This document shows, in pieces, positions 1 to 7,980 of a stretch of DNA of 64,000 nucleotides (positions within the stretch are counted from its first letter, which is position 1; every line of letters begins with the position of its first letter). The notes beneath the pieces were generated by a model, which did not search any database, had not been told where the DNA came from, and saw only the letters and a program-made list of their open reading frames with translations. A program made the position numbers and the translations under genes. The DNA comes from Actinospica robiniae DSM 44927 (lineage in GTDB: Bacteria > Actinomycetota > Actinomycetes > Streptomycetales > Catenulisporaceae): assembly GCF_000504285.1 (NCBI RefSeq), contig NZ_KI632511.1, positions 3,407,372 through 3,471,371 of the forward strand, in the 5' to 3' direction.

Positions 1-1008
1 GGCCGCGGGCATGGTGTCCTGGTCGATGGTGTTGTCGCTTTCGGTCACCATGATCGGCACGTTCGCCGGGTTGACGCCCGCGTACTGGCTGATCTCGGAC
101 TTGAGCGAGGTGACGATGCCGGAGATGTCGGTGGTGGTGGCCAACATCTGCGCTGTCGTCATGCCGGAGTAGGCCGGGTAGTAGTGCACGATGACGCAGT
201 CCGTCTTCGAGCCCAGCGCCGAGAGCACCGTCTGGTTCCACGGCAGCGGGCTAGTAGTCGAGTTCGTGACGCCGTCCGGCCAGAACCCGGGCGTGGTCAG
301 CACCGCGCAGACGTGGATGTTCGGGTCGGCCGCCTTCATCGCGGACATGTAGCTCAGGACGCCGCTCGCGTACGTACTCGGCCCGCAGTTATAGGTCTGG
401 CTCGGCTCGCTGCCGATCGTCACCGCGCCACCGGAAGCCGCCGTGGTGCAGTGGCTGTCCGTCTCCCAGTTCGCGCCGTACGTGCCGTTGCCGTAGACCT
501 CGTTGCCGACTTCCCAGTACTTGATGTTGTAGTTGTTGGTCACATCCGCGTTCTGCACCCACGCCGCGGCCAACGCCGCCGTACCAGTGCCGTAGTTCGT
601 CGTGATGATCGGGCTGGCGCCGGTGGCCTGAGCCGTGCCCATGAAGTCGGTGAAGCTCGTGTTGGGGGCGTCGTAGCCGCCGGTGACGGTGTTGGTCTCC
701 CAGTTGTAGCCGTCCGAGTATCCGCCGCCGGGGTAGCGCAGAGCGTCGATTCCGGCAGCCTTGATCAGTCCGGGCGCGGCAGCGTTGTTCATGTTGCCGT
801 CGTACACGGCGGTGTTCAGGCCGATGGCGTTGGATGCCACCTGGCCGAGACCGGTGGTGCTGTTCACGGTGATCGCGACACCGGTGGCGGCCTCGGCGGG
901 CGAGGCGGTGAGCCCGCCGGGAACGGCCAGGGCTGCGATCACCGCCAACGCGGACGCGAGTGCTGTGCGCCGCCGGTTCCGCGGTGCGCGGATCTTGTTG
1001 ATCGGCAC
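1..1008 (-). CDS. Secreted glycoside hydrolase, clan GH-A-like (arabinofuranosidase-type), 3' end outside window
   Basis: The reading frame runs from a GTG at 1008 to the window edge (336 codons), so the C-terminus is missing. An AGGAG ribosome site lies at 1016-1020. Residues 1-41 are a Sec-type signal peptide: RNRRR, a hydrophobic stretch, then ASPAEA-A. The mature part has the features of a retaining TIM-barrel hydrolase: ALRYPGGGYSDGYNW near residue 90, the acid/base motif WEVGNEVYG (E170) and a candidate nucleophile in VTESD (about E323). These resemble actinobacterial proteins annotated as alpha-L-arabinofuranosidases. I infer an exported hemicellulase that trims arabinose or xylose side chains outside the cell. 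The exact GH family and any carbohydrate-binding module cannot be judged from the fragment. The gene lies downstream of the lacI and importer genes on the same strand, behind its own 248 bp control region with repeated operator motifs. Confidence 0.8.
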   Translation of the reverse strand, partial: MPINKIRAPRNRRRTALASALAVIAALAVPGGLTASPAEAATGVAITVNSTTGLGQVASNAIGLNTAVYDGNMNNAAAPGLIKAAGIDALRYPGGGYSDGYNWETNTVTGGYDAPNTSFTDFMGTAQATGASPIITTNYGTGTAALAAAWVQNADVTNNYNIKYWEVGNEVYGNGTYGANWETDSHCTTAASGGAVTIGSEPSQTYNCGPSTYASGVLSYMSAMKAADPNIHVCAVLTTPGFWPDGVTNSTTSPLPWNQTVLSALGSKTDCVIVHYYPAYSGMTTAQMLATTTDISGIVTSLKSEISQYAGVNPANVPIMVTESDNTIDQDTMPAA

Positions 1009-1055
1009 GAAGACTCTCCTTGAGTGGGTCGGAAGCCGTGCATCATTAGTGATCT

Positions 1056-1252
1056 GCGAGACTTTCCGCAGGATCGTGAGAAAGTTTCGCGCTTACTGTC
1101 GAGCAACTTTCTCGGCGAGAGTAGTCAGCGCTCTGGCATCGGTCAATCCCGCAGTTCGGTCGCCGATCCCTGCGACGGCGCGCGGCCGCGAGCCGCCCGC
1201 TGGCCTCGCGCAAGGCATTGCGGAGCGACACCTGCCGCGAGAAACTTTCGCG
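1056..1252. promoter_or_regulatory. Cluster of LacI-type operators upstream of the secreted hydrolase
   Basis: Short odd palindromes of the form GAAA-N-TTTC occur at 1080-1088 (GAAAGTTTC) and 1241-1249 (GAAACTTTC, inside CGCGAGAAACTTTCGCG at 1236-1252). Degenerate or half copies lie at about 1056-1068 (GCGAGACTTTCCG) and 1101-1113. The same motif recurs at 6107-6267 before the binding protein and GH43 genes. The natural candidate binder is the LacI-family protein encoded at 1257-2285. That assignment is inference from position and from the symmetric site. Confidence 0.65.
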
Positions 1253-1256
1253 ACCG

Positions 1257-2285
1257 TCAGGCCGCGGTCCTCCGCAACGCCGTGCAAGGCCTCTGGCTCG
1301 ACTGCCGCACGACCAGGTGCGGCGGTATCAGGCTCACTCCGCTGGTCGGGAGGCCGGCGAGCTGAGCTAGGGCCAGTGCGACAGCGCGTCGACCGAGCTC
1401 CTGCGCGGGTACGGCCACGGCAGTCAGCTGCGGCACTGCTTGCAGCGCGAGCTGTTCGGGACAGATGGCGACCACCGAGGCGTCTTCGGGCACAGCTTTG
1501 CCGCGCTGTCTGAGCAGGTGCGGCAACAACCCGGCGATGCTTTCGTTCTGCACCACGAAGCCGCTCGTGTCGGGGTGTTCGGCGAGGATGCGGCCGATCA
1601 GCTGCGCGGCCGCGGCGAAGCTGCCGTCACACGGATGATGCGACGCCGCGATCCCTCGTTGCCGGGATCTTCGCAGGAAGCCGCCGAGCGTGCGGGCAGC
1701 GAAGCCGGTGCGTCGCCGGTACACCTCGGCGTCCGCGCCGATAAGCACGATCCGGCGGTGGCCGAGGTCCGCGAGATGATCGGCGCAGGCCGCGCCCGCC
1801 GCCGCGAAATCGAGGTCGACGCAGGTGAGGTCGGCCGGGGAGTCCGGACAGCCGATCAGCACCGAGGGCAGCGTGGTCTCGCGCAGGGTCGGGATGCGCG
1901 CGTCGTCGAGTTCGACGTCCATGAGGATCACCGCGTCGGCGAGACCGCTGGCCGCGACCCGGCGCACTCCCCCGCTGCCCTCGTCACCGGTCAGCAGAAG
2001 CACGTCGCGGCCCCGCTCGTGCGCGACGGTCGCGACCGTCAACGCCGTCTCCATCAGGATGGGCGTGTACATGTCGGTGCGCAGCGGCACCATCATCGCG
2101 ATGACGTTCGACCGGTGTGAGGCCAGCGCCCGCGCGCTCGCGTGCGGATGGTAGCCGAGGTCCGCCACGGCCTGCAGCACCCGGTCGCGGGTGTCGTGGG
2201 AGATCGGCCGCTTGCCGCTGATCACGTAAGAGACCGTGCTCGCGGAGACGCCGGCCCGGGCGGCGACGTCGGTGAGGGTGACCAT
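1257..2285 (-). CDS. LacI-family transcriptional regulator
   Basis: This 342-residue protein has the standard LacI/GalR layout. Residues 1-55 are a helix-turn-helix headpiece (VTLTDVAARAGVSASTVSYVISG, then a YHPHASARAL hinge helix). The rest is a periplasmic-binding-like sugar sensor ending in a DASVVAICPE and TAVAVPAQELGRRAV type C-terminus. Translation starts 10 bp after the permease stop, with GGAGATGAGGG as ribosome site, so it is the last gene of the binding protein-permease-permease-lacI operon. It probably represses this operon, the GH43 gene at 6374 and the hydrolase at 1008 through GAAA-N-TTTC sites, and is released by an imported oligosaccharide. The inducer is unknown. Confidence 0.9.
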   Translation of the reverse strand: MVTLTDVAARAGVSASTVSYVISGKRPISHDTRDRVLQAVADLGYHPHASARALASHRSNVIAMMVPLRTDMYTPILMETALTVATVAHERGRDVLLLTGDEGSGGVRRVAASGLADAVILMDVELDDARIPTLRETTLPSVLIGCPDSPADLTCVDLDFAAAGAACADHLADLGHRRIVLIGADAEVYRRRTGFAARTLGGFLRRSRQRGIAASHHPCDGSFAAAAQLIGRILAEHPDTSGFVVQNESIAGLLPHLLRQRGKAVPEDASVVAICPEQLALQAVPQLTAVAVPAQELGRRAVALALAQLAGLPTSGVSLIPPHLVVRQSSQRPCTALRRTAA

Positions 2286-2295
2286 CCCTCATCTC

Positions 2296-3258
2296 CTAGC
2301 CCTTGATCGCGCCGGTGAGCGCGCCCTTGGCGAAATGCTTCTGGACGAACGGGTAGACGATGACGATCGGGACGAGGGTGAGCACGACCACCGCCATCTG
2401 CAGCGAGAGCGGGGCTGACTGGGCATGCCCGGCGACCTGCTGCGCGGCCGCGCCCGGCATGGTGGCGCCCTGGTTGACGTATTCGTAGAGCACGTACTGG
2501 ATCGGCCACTTCCCGCTGTCCGCGGGCATGTAGAGCATGACGTTGAACCAGCTGTTCCAGTACCCGACCCCGTAGAACAGGGCCATCACGGCGCTCACCG
2601 CCTTGGAGGTCGGCAACACCACCGACCACAGGATCCGCCAGTCCCCAGCGCCGTCGATGCGCGCCGCGTCGATCAGATCCCGGGCCGTGTTCAGGTAGAA
2701 CGCCCGGATGATCAGGATGTTGAAGACGGATACGGCGCTGGGCAGGATCAGTGCCCAGTACTGGTCGTAACCCTGGAAGACGTCGGCGACCACGATGAAG
2801 GTCGGAATCAGCCCGCCGCCGAAGAACATGGTGACGATGAAGGTCATCAGGATCAGCCGGTGGCCGTAGGAGCGCTGCCGGGACAGGCCGTAGGCGCACA
2901 TGACCGAGACCGCCATCGAGATCGCGGTGCCCGCGAAGGTGATGGCGAGCGCGATGACCATCGCCCGGGTGACCACGCCGCCGCTGAGCATCTCGTGGTA
3001 GGCCCCGAGCGTCAGACCGTGCGGCACGACGACGATGCCGCCGGCGACGTTGATCGAGCCCTGCGTGGAGAAACTCGTGATCACCACACAATAGAGCGGG
3101 AAGAGGATCAGCAGCAGGATGACGGCCAGGCTCAGCATCTTGCCGATCCTGCCGAGCAGGCCTGGTTTCTCCTCCCACGCCGGGCGGGTCGGCCGGCTGC
3201 GTACACGGTTCGGGCGGGTGCCGGCCGTGCGCGTGGGAGACGTGGTGATCAGGGTCAT
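2296..3258 (-). CDS. Carbohydrate ABC transporter permease, YtcP/MalG type
   Basis: This 320-residue integral membrane protein has a cytoplasmic N-terminus, a first membrane segment (MLSLAVILLLILFPLYCVVI) and about five more helices. The EAA-type coupling loop reads DAARIDGAG...LP, which docks the ATPase subunit. Length and sequence match the second permease of polysaccharide importers of the LplB/YtcP class. The ATG at 3258 lies inside the upstream permease stop (ATGA overlap at 3255-3258), so the two are translationally coupled. There is no ATP-binding gene in the cluster. Such importers usually borrow a shared MsmX/MsiK-type ATPase encoded elsewhere, which is established for related systems and inferred here. 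Confidence 0.9.
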   Translation of the reverse strand: MTLITTSPTRTAGTRPNRVRSRPTRPAWEEKPGLLGRIGKMLSLAVILLLILFPLYCVVITSFSTQGSINVAGGIVVVPHGLTLGAYHEMLSGGVVTRAMVIALAITFAGTAISMAVSVMCAYGLSRQRSYGHRLILMTFIVTMFFGGGLIPTFIVVADVFQGYDQYWALILPSAVSVFNILIIRAFYLNTARDLIDAARIDGAGDWRILWSVVLPTSKAVSAVMALFYGVGYWNSWFNVMLYMPADSGKWPIQYVLYEYVNQGATMPGAAAQQVAGHAQSAPLSLQMAVVVLTLVPIVIVYPFVQKHFAKGALTGAIKG

Positions 3259-4178
3259 GAGCCGCTCCGATAGAGGCCGTCCTCGCCGAAGAAGTGGGCG
3301 AGCTTGTTCGCCGCGAAGATGAGCAGGAGGGAGACGACCGCCTTGAACAGGCCGGCCGCCGCGCCGAGGCCGAAGTTGTTGGCCACGACGCCGTAGTAGT
3401 AGGCGTAGGTGTCGAGTACTTCCGAGGCACCGGAACCGACGGCGTAGCGCTGGATCAGGAACTGCTCGAACCCGACGGTGAGCGCGCTGCCGAGGCGAAG
3501 GACCAGCATCAGCACGATGACGCCGCGCATGCCGGGGAGGGTGACGTGCCACATGCGGCGCCAGGGTCCCGCACCGTCGGCCGCGGAGGCCTCGTAGAGC
3601 GCGGGGTCGATGGCGGCGATCGCGGCGAGGAACACGATCACGCCCCAGCCGGCCTCCTTCCACACCGCCTGGGCAGTGACCAGGTATTTGAACGTGCCCG
3701 GGTCCGTCATGATGTGCCACGGGCCCATCCCCTGGGTGGTCAGGAAGTGGTTGAACACGCCCGCGCCGCCGAGCATCTGCTGGAACAGGGTGATGACCAG
3801 CACCCAGGAGAAGAAGTGCGGCAGGTAGACCACGGCCTGCACGATCGAGCGGGCTTTGGAGCTGAGCACGGAATTCAGCATGATCGCGAGGGCGATCGGG
3901 ATCGGGAAGTAGAGCACGAGCTGCACGAAGCTGAGCACGAGGGTGTTGGCGAAGGCGTGCCAGAAGTTGGGGTCGGCGAACAGCTGCTGGAAGTTGGCCC
4001 ATCCGGCCCACGGGCTGTGCAGGAAGCCGGCGATGTAGTCGTAGTACTGGAATGCCGTGACCGTGCCGAACATCGGCAGATAGTTGAACGCGAGCACCAG
4101 CGCGAGGGCCGGCAGCGTCATGATGATGAGGGTTCTGTCGCGGCGCAGCCGGATGCGCCAGTCGAGTCGGGGTTGCAC
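3255..4178 (-). CDS. Carbohydrate ABC transporter permease, LplB/MalF type
   Basis: About 307 residues with six predicted membrane helices, beginning with TLIIMTLPALALVLAFNYLP, and the coupling loop EASAADGAG...LP. It is the first permease of the heterodimer, partner of the product of 2296-3258. I prefer the GTG at 4178 because GGAG precedes it by 7 bases; a GTG at 4196 in the same frame would add six residues. The gene follows the binding protein by a gap that holds a hairpin (4206-4239) and overlaps the next permease by 4 bp. Family and role are firm. The substrate (xylo- or arabino-oligosaccharides) is inferred from the GH43 and GH-A neighbours. Confidence 0.9.
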   Translation of the reverse strand: MQPRLDWRIRLRRDRTLIIMTLPALALVLAFNYLPMFGTVTAFQYYDYIAGFLHSPWAGWANFQQLFADPNFWHAFANTLVLSFVQLVLYFPIPIALAIMLNSVLSSKARSIVQAVVYLPHFFSWVLVITLFQQMLGGAGVFNHFLTTQGMGPWHIMTDPGTFKYLVTAQAVWKEAGWGVIVFLAAIAAIDPALYEASAADGAGPWRRMWHVTLPGMRGVIVLMLVLRLGSALTVGFEQFLIQRYAVGSGASEVLDTYAYYYGVVANNFGLGAAAGLFKAVVSLLLIFAANKLAHFFGEDGLYRSGS

Positions 4179-4205
4179 GTCGCGTCTCCTGTTCACCGCG
4201 GAGTA

Positions 4206-4239
4206 CCCGTCCCGCCCCGACGCCGCGGAGTAGGACGGG
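4206..4239 (-). other. Intergenic hairpin between binding-protein and permease genes
   Basis: CCCGTCC at 4206-4212 pairs with GGACGGG at 4233-4239 around a GC-rich loop. It sits between the stop of the binding-protein gene (4256) and the first permease (4178). Hairpins at this place in sugar-importer operons commonly protect the binding-protein message or partly stop transcription, giving more binding protein than permease. No T tract follows, so attenuation or RNA processing is more likely than full termination. Confidence 0.4.
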
Positions 4240-4255
4240 CAAGAGCCGCGTCGCT

Positions 4256-5947
4256 TTACTGTCCGGCGCCGTAGATGTCGTATACGTTCGTCTGGTACCA
4301 GGCGACCATCGCGTCACCGCCGCTGGATTTCCAGGTCTTGAGTGCCGCCTGGAAGTCGCCGACCGCCTTCGTGCCGCAGGTGACCTGCGTGATGATGTCG
4401 TTGACCTCCTGCGCGGTGGAGACGCTGGAGTAGCGCGAGGGCACGGTGACGTTCATGTTCCAGAAGGTCGGCTTGTAGGCCTGCTTGACGGCGGCCGCCG
4501 ACCAGGCGCAGTAGGCCTGGGTGATCGAGGAGTAGCCCGGGTTGCTCACCACGCTCTGCGGCGAGGCGAGGAACTGGTAGGTCTGCTCGTTCGCCTCCTT
4601 CTGGCCGGTCGCCGTGTAGGTCGGGCCGGCCGCGCCCATCGACCAGTCCGCGCCTTCGACCCCGTAGTTGATCAGCGTGTACTCGTAGGATCCGAACGGG
4701 GCCGCGAGGTAGTCGGCGATGCGCAGGCATTCCTCGATCTGGCTGGATGACAGGTTCTTGTTCAGGTAGCTGATCTCGGACGTGGACGGGCCGAGCGCGA
4801 TCGTCGGCGTGGAGCCGTCGGAGGCGAAGAGCGGGAACGCGCCGCGGACGTAGGCGGGGTTCGCGGCGCGGCCGCTTTGCGCGTCCATCACGTTCCAGCC
4901 CCCGGTGCCGCCGGGCTGCACGAGTTCCTTCCCGCTGTAGAAGCGCTGGGTGGCGTTGCTCGTGTCGTTGGCCAGCGCGTCCGGGTGGACGTAGCCGGAT
5001 TTGGCCAGCTTGTAGGCGAACTCGAGCGCCGGGATCATCTGCGGCGACTCGAACCCGCTGTGCACCTTGCCGTCCTGCACGAAGAACCCGCCGGACGGGA
5101 CCTTGTAGATCTGCTGGATCATCAGCCAGAGCACGTCGAAGGCCCACACGTTCGCCTTGGGCGCGGTCAGCTCGGCACCGAGCTGGTACAGGTCGTCGGC
5201 GCTCTTGACGTCGGCGGGATCGATGCCCTTCGCGTCGAACACGTCCTTGCGGAAGTACAGCGCGCCGGCGAACGCCTGGCCGGTCACGAACGACGGGATA
5301 CCGTACAGCTTGCCCTCCCAGGCGCCGGCCTCCCAGCCGCCGGAGGGGATCGCGGCGAGGTTCGGGTACTTGCGTATGTTGCTGCCCGACAGGTGCGAGG
5401 TCAGATCGGCGAACTTGCCCGCGGCCAGCTCGCCGACGTTGAGCGAGGCGTTCCACCAGCTGGGCAGCTGGATCCAGTCGGGCAGTTTGTTGCCGGCGAC
5501 CAGTGTCGGAATGGTGTTGTTGTAGGTGTTTCCGTTAGCCGGATTCACCGCCAGGTGCGCGCCGAGCGCCTTGTCGATCGCCTGGTAGTAGGCGTTTCCC
5601 GCGGTCGGGATCGAGCCCCACAGCGGCGTGATCGCGCTGTAGGAGCCGCCGGATCCGGGGACCTGGCTGACGGTCTTGACCAGGTTGGTCGGGTAGTTCA
5701 GGTAGCCCGGATCGGTGAGCGCGCCGTTGACGCCGGTCACGCTCGGAATGTCAGGCTTCGTGCCCGCGGCCAGCGGGACGTAGTCGGGCAGCGAGGTCTT
5801 GAGCCCCTTCGAGCTCACTCCGCCCGACGCACTCGCACTACTGCCACAGGCCGCCAGCAGCGGTACGCCGACAGCCGCGGCGCCGGCGCCGAGTGCGGAA
5901 TTGCGCAGCAGGCTCCTGCGACTGAGCCCGAATCCACCGTTGTGCAT
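4256..5947 (-). CDS. Extracellular sugar-binding lipoprotein of an ABC importer
   Basis: This 563-residue protein has a lipoprotein signal. RRSLL at residues 10-14 gives a Tat-like twin arginine, followed by a hydrophobic stretch and the lipobox LLAAC with Cys34 as the lipid-modified residue, then a Ser/Gly linker. The mature protein has the length (about 530) and pattern of the large binding proteins that pair with LplB/YtcP permeases (for example LPDWIQLPSWW, GKLYGIPSF, ALYFRKDVFDAKGIDP). It captures oligosaccharides outside the membrane and delivers them to the permeases encoded next. I use the ATG at 5947, preceded by GAAGGGG. The frame extends upstream but without signal-peptide character. 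It is the first gene of the operon, under the operators at 6107-6267. Confidence 0.9.
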   Translation of the reverse strand: MHNGGFGLSRRSLLRNSALGAGAAAVGVPLLAACGSSASASGGVSSKGLKTSLPDYVPLAAGTKPDIPSVTGVNGALTDPGYLNYPTNLVKTVSQVPGSGGSYSAITPLWGSIPTAGNAYYQAIDKALGAHLAVNPANGNTYNNTIPTLVAGNKLPDWIQLPSWWNASLNVGELAAGKFADLTSHLSGSNIRKYPNLAAIPSGGWEAGAWEGKLYGIPSFVTGQAFAGALYFRKDVFDAKGIDPADVKSADDLYQLGAELTAPKANVWAFDVLWLMIQQIYKVPSGGFFVQDGKVHSGFESPQMIPALEFAYKLAKSGYVHPDALANDTSNATQRFYSGKELVQPGGTGGWNVMDAQSGRAANPAYVRGAFPLFASDGSTPTIALGPSTSEISYLNKNLSSSQIEECLRIADYLAAPFGSYEYTLINYGVEGADWSMGAAGPTYTATGQKEANEQTYQFLASPQSVVSNPGYSSITQAYCAWSAAAVKQAYKPTFWNMNVTVPSRYSSVSTAQEVNDIITQVTCGTKAVGDFQAALKTWKSSGGDAMVAWYQTNVYDIYGAGQ

Positions 5948-6106
5948 CGTGAGTAGCCCCTTCTCATCGTCGAGATGTGTGCGCGCCGGCGCACCGGCGC
6001 GCCACGGGAGGGGCGCGGGACGGGTGCGCGGGGGTAGGGCGACGAGGCGCCGGTCGAAGCGCTTCGATGTCGCCGAGAGATTACGCGAGCTTGCGGCTTC
6101 CCGCAA

Positions 6107-6267
6107 GGAAACTATCGTGGCTTCACGCGAGAAAGTTTCTCTCGCATGGTAGTTTCCTGGCAGTATCGGCAGGCCAGGCCTCCTTCAGGGGGCGAGCCGT
6201 TGCCGCGCGGCGAAGTCGTCGATACTCTCCTCAAGGAAACTTTCTCGATCACATCCGAGATACTTTC
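6107..6267. promoter_or_regulatory. Divergent control region with five LacI-type operators
   Basis: The 426 bp between the importer operon (start 5947) and the GH43 gene (start 6374) holds repeated GAAA-N-TTTC elements: GAAACTATC at 6108-6116, the perfect 13 bp palindrome GAGAAAGTTTCTC at 6129-6141, inverted GTTTCC at about 6152-6157, GAAACTTTC at 6236-6244 and a degenerate GATACTTTC at 6259-6267. Two subclusters, one near each gene, suggest separate but co-repressed promoters. The motif matches the sites at 1056-1252, so one repressor probably controls all three units. The remaining intergenic sequence shows no gene. Confidence 0.7.
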
Positions 6268-6373
6268 CAGCAGCCCCGTCCGCGAGACCGGTCGGTACTC
6301 GCCGGCCTGTGGCCGGGCCGAGCTCCGCGACCTCGTGCGCCCCGCTCCGAACCAGGCTGAAAGGCCCCCACTG

Positions 6374-7879
6374 GTGACCGCGACGTTCAGCAATCCGATC
6401 CTGCCCGGCTTCCATCCCGACCCGAGCGTCTGCCGCGTCGGCGAGGACTACTACCTCGCCTGCTCGAGCTTCGAGTACTTCCCCGGGATCCCGCTGTTCC
6501 ACAGCCGCGACCTCGTGCACTGGCGGCAGATCGGCAACGCGCTGGACCGGCCCGGCCAGCTGAGCCTTCCCCCCACCACCGGCTCCTCCTCCGGCGGGAT
6601 CTACGCCCCGACGCTGCGTCACCACGACGGCCGGTTCTGGCTGATCACCACCAACGTCAGCGCCGGCGGCAACTTCCTGGTCACCGCCACCGACCCGGCC
6701 GGGCCCTGGTCCGATCCGGTCCCGCTGCCCGAGGTCGCCGGCATCGACCCGGACCTCGCCTGGGAGGAGGACGGCACCTGCTGGTGCACCGTCGCCGGGG
6801 TCAGCCAGGTGCGCATCGACCCGTACACCGGCCGGACGCTCGGCGAGCAGGGCCGCATCTGGTCCGGCACGTCCGGAAGCAAGGCGCCGGAAGCCCCCCA
6901 CCTCTACCGCATCGGCGAATACTGGTACCTGATGATCGCCGAGGGCGGCACCGAACGCGGCCACGGCGTGTCGATCGCCCGCGCCGCCGGGCCGAACGGA
7001 CCGTTCGAACCCTGCCCGGCCAACCCGATCCTGACCCACCGCGGCACCGAGCACCCGATCCAGAACACGGGCCACGCCGACCTCGTCCAGGGACCGGACG
7101 GCTCCTGGTGGATGGTGCTCCTCGGCGTGCGCCCGGGCGGCGGCACGCCCGGCTGGCACGTGCTCGGCCGCGAGACCTACCTCGCTCCGGTCAGCTGGGC
7201 CGACGGCTGGCCGGTGGTCGGGGAACTGGCGCTCGATCAGCCCGCGCCGCCGTGGCCGCTGCAGCCGGACACGTCCGCCGCAGAGCCCGAACGGGACGAC
7301 TTCGACCTGAGCGAGTTCGCGCCGCGTTGGATCTCGCTGCGTTCGAGGTCTGAGCAGACCTCGACCACGAAGGAGCGGCCCGGCTGGCTCACCCTCCACG
7401 CCGTCGGCGACTCGCTCGACGCCGCGGACGTGACCTTCATCGGCCGACGCCAGCAGCACACCTCATGCTTCGCGCGCACACTCGTCGACGCGACGAGCGG
7501 GCGGGGCGGCCTGGCGCTGCGCCTCGACGAGCAGCACCACTACGAGATCGAGGCGGGCGACGGGCAGGTGCGGGTCATCGCGCGGATCGGGTCGCTGCGC
7601 ACGACCGTCGCGACCCAGGCCCTACCGGCGTCCGGCACCGCGACCCTCGTCGTCGATATGGCCGCGACCACCCAGGTGCGCGACGCGCGTACCGGACCCG
7701 ACACCGTGACCTTCGCCGTCGAGGAGGCCGACGGCACGCGCACACAACTGGCCCAGCTCGACGGACGCTATCTCTCGACCGAGGTGGCCGGCGGCTTCAC
7801 GGGCCGCGTGATCGGCCTGTACGCGGCGAGCGGAGTGGTCCACTTCGACTGGTTCGAGTACGGACAGCCGCCCCGCTGA
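6374..7879 (+). CDS. Glycoside hydrolase family 43 (beta-xylosidase / arabinofuranosidase type)
   Basis: From the GTG at 6374 the protein has 501 residues. The five-bladed propeller of GH43 is clear: HPDPS with Asp16 (general base), YYLACSSFEYFPGIPLFHS, GGIYAPTLRHHDGRFWL, GIDPDLAW (Asp125 or Asp127, pKa modulator), and KAPEAPHLYR with Glu173 as general acid. The second half (about 330-500) is the beta-sandwich seen in GH43 beta-xylosidases. No signal peptide is present, so it works in the cytoplasm on oligosaccharides brought in by the neighbouring importer. The in-frame sequence from 6146 to 6373 has no family similarity and contains the operators, so I exclude it. GAAAGG at about 6359 is the likely ribosome site. 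Confidence 0.9.
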   Translation: MTATFSNPILPGFHPDPSVCRVGEDYYLACSSFEYFPGIPLFHSRDLVHWRQIGNALDRPGQLSLPPTTGSSSGGIYAPTLRHHDGRFWLITTNVSAGGNFLVTATDPAGPWSDPVPLPEVAGIDPDLAWEEDGTCWCTVAGVSQVRIDPYTGRTLGEQGRIWSGTSGSKAPEAPHLYRIGEYWYLMIAEGGTERGHGVSIARAAGPNGPFEPCPANPILTHRGTEHPIQNTGHADLVQGPDGSWWMVLLGVRPGGGTPGWHVLGRETYLAPVSWADGWPVVGELALDQPAPPWPLQPDTSAAEPERDDFDLSEFAPRWISLRSRSEQTSTTKERPGWLTLHAVGDSLDAADVTFIGRRQQHTSCFARTLVDATSGRGGLALRLDEQHHYEIEAGDGQVRVIARIGSLRTTVATQALPASGTATLVVDMAATTQVRDARTGPDTVTFAVEEADGTRTQLAQLDGRYLSTEVAGGFTGRVIGLYAASGVVHFDWFEYGQPPR

Positions 7880-7980
7880 CCGTTCCGGCCGGGAGTCGGC
7901 CCGCCCGGGATGAGGCAGGTGTGACAATGGACGTGGTGAGCGCGGTGAAGACGGGCCGGGCCGAGTGAGGGAAGGCGACC

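Noticed and set aside
184-1023. Plus-strand open frame of 279 codons
   Set aside because: It is Arg/Val-rich GC-strand reflection. The minus strand of the same region encodes a signal peptide and clear hydrolase motifs.
6185-7459. Long minus-strand frame opposite GH43
   Set aside because: Low-complexity Gly/Arg/Asp-rich translation without domains; the GH43 motifs are on the plus strand.
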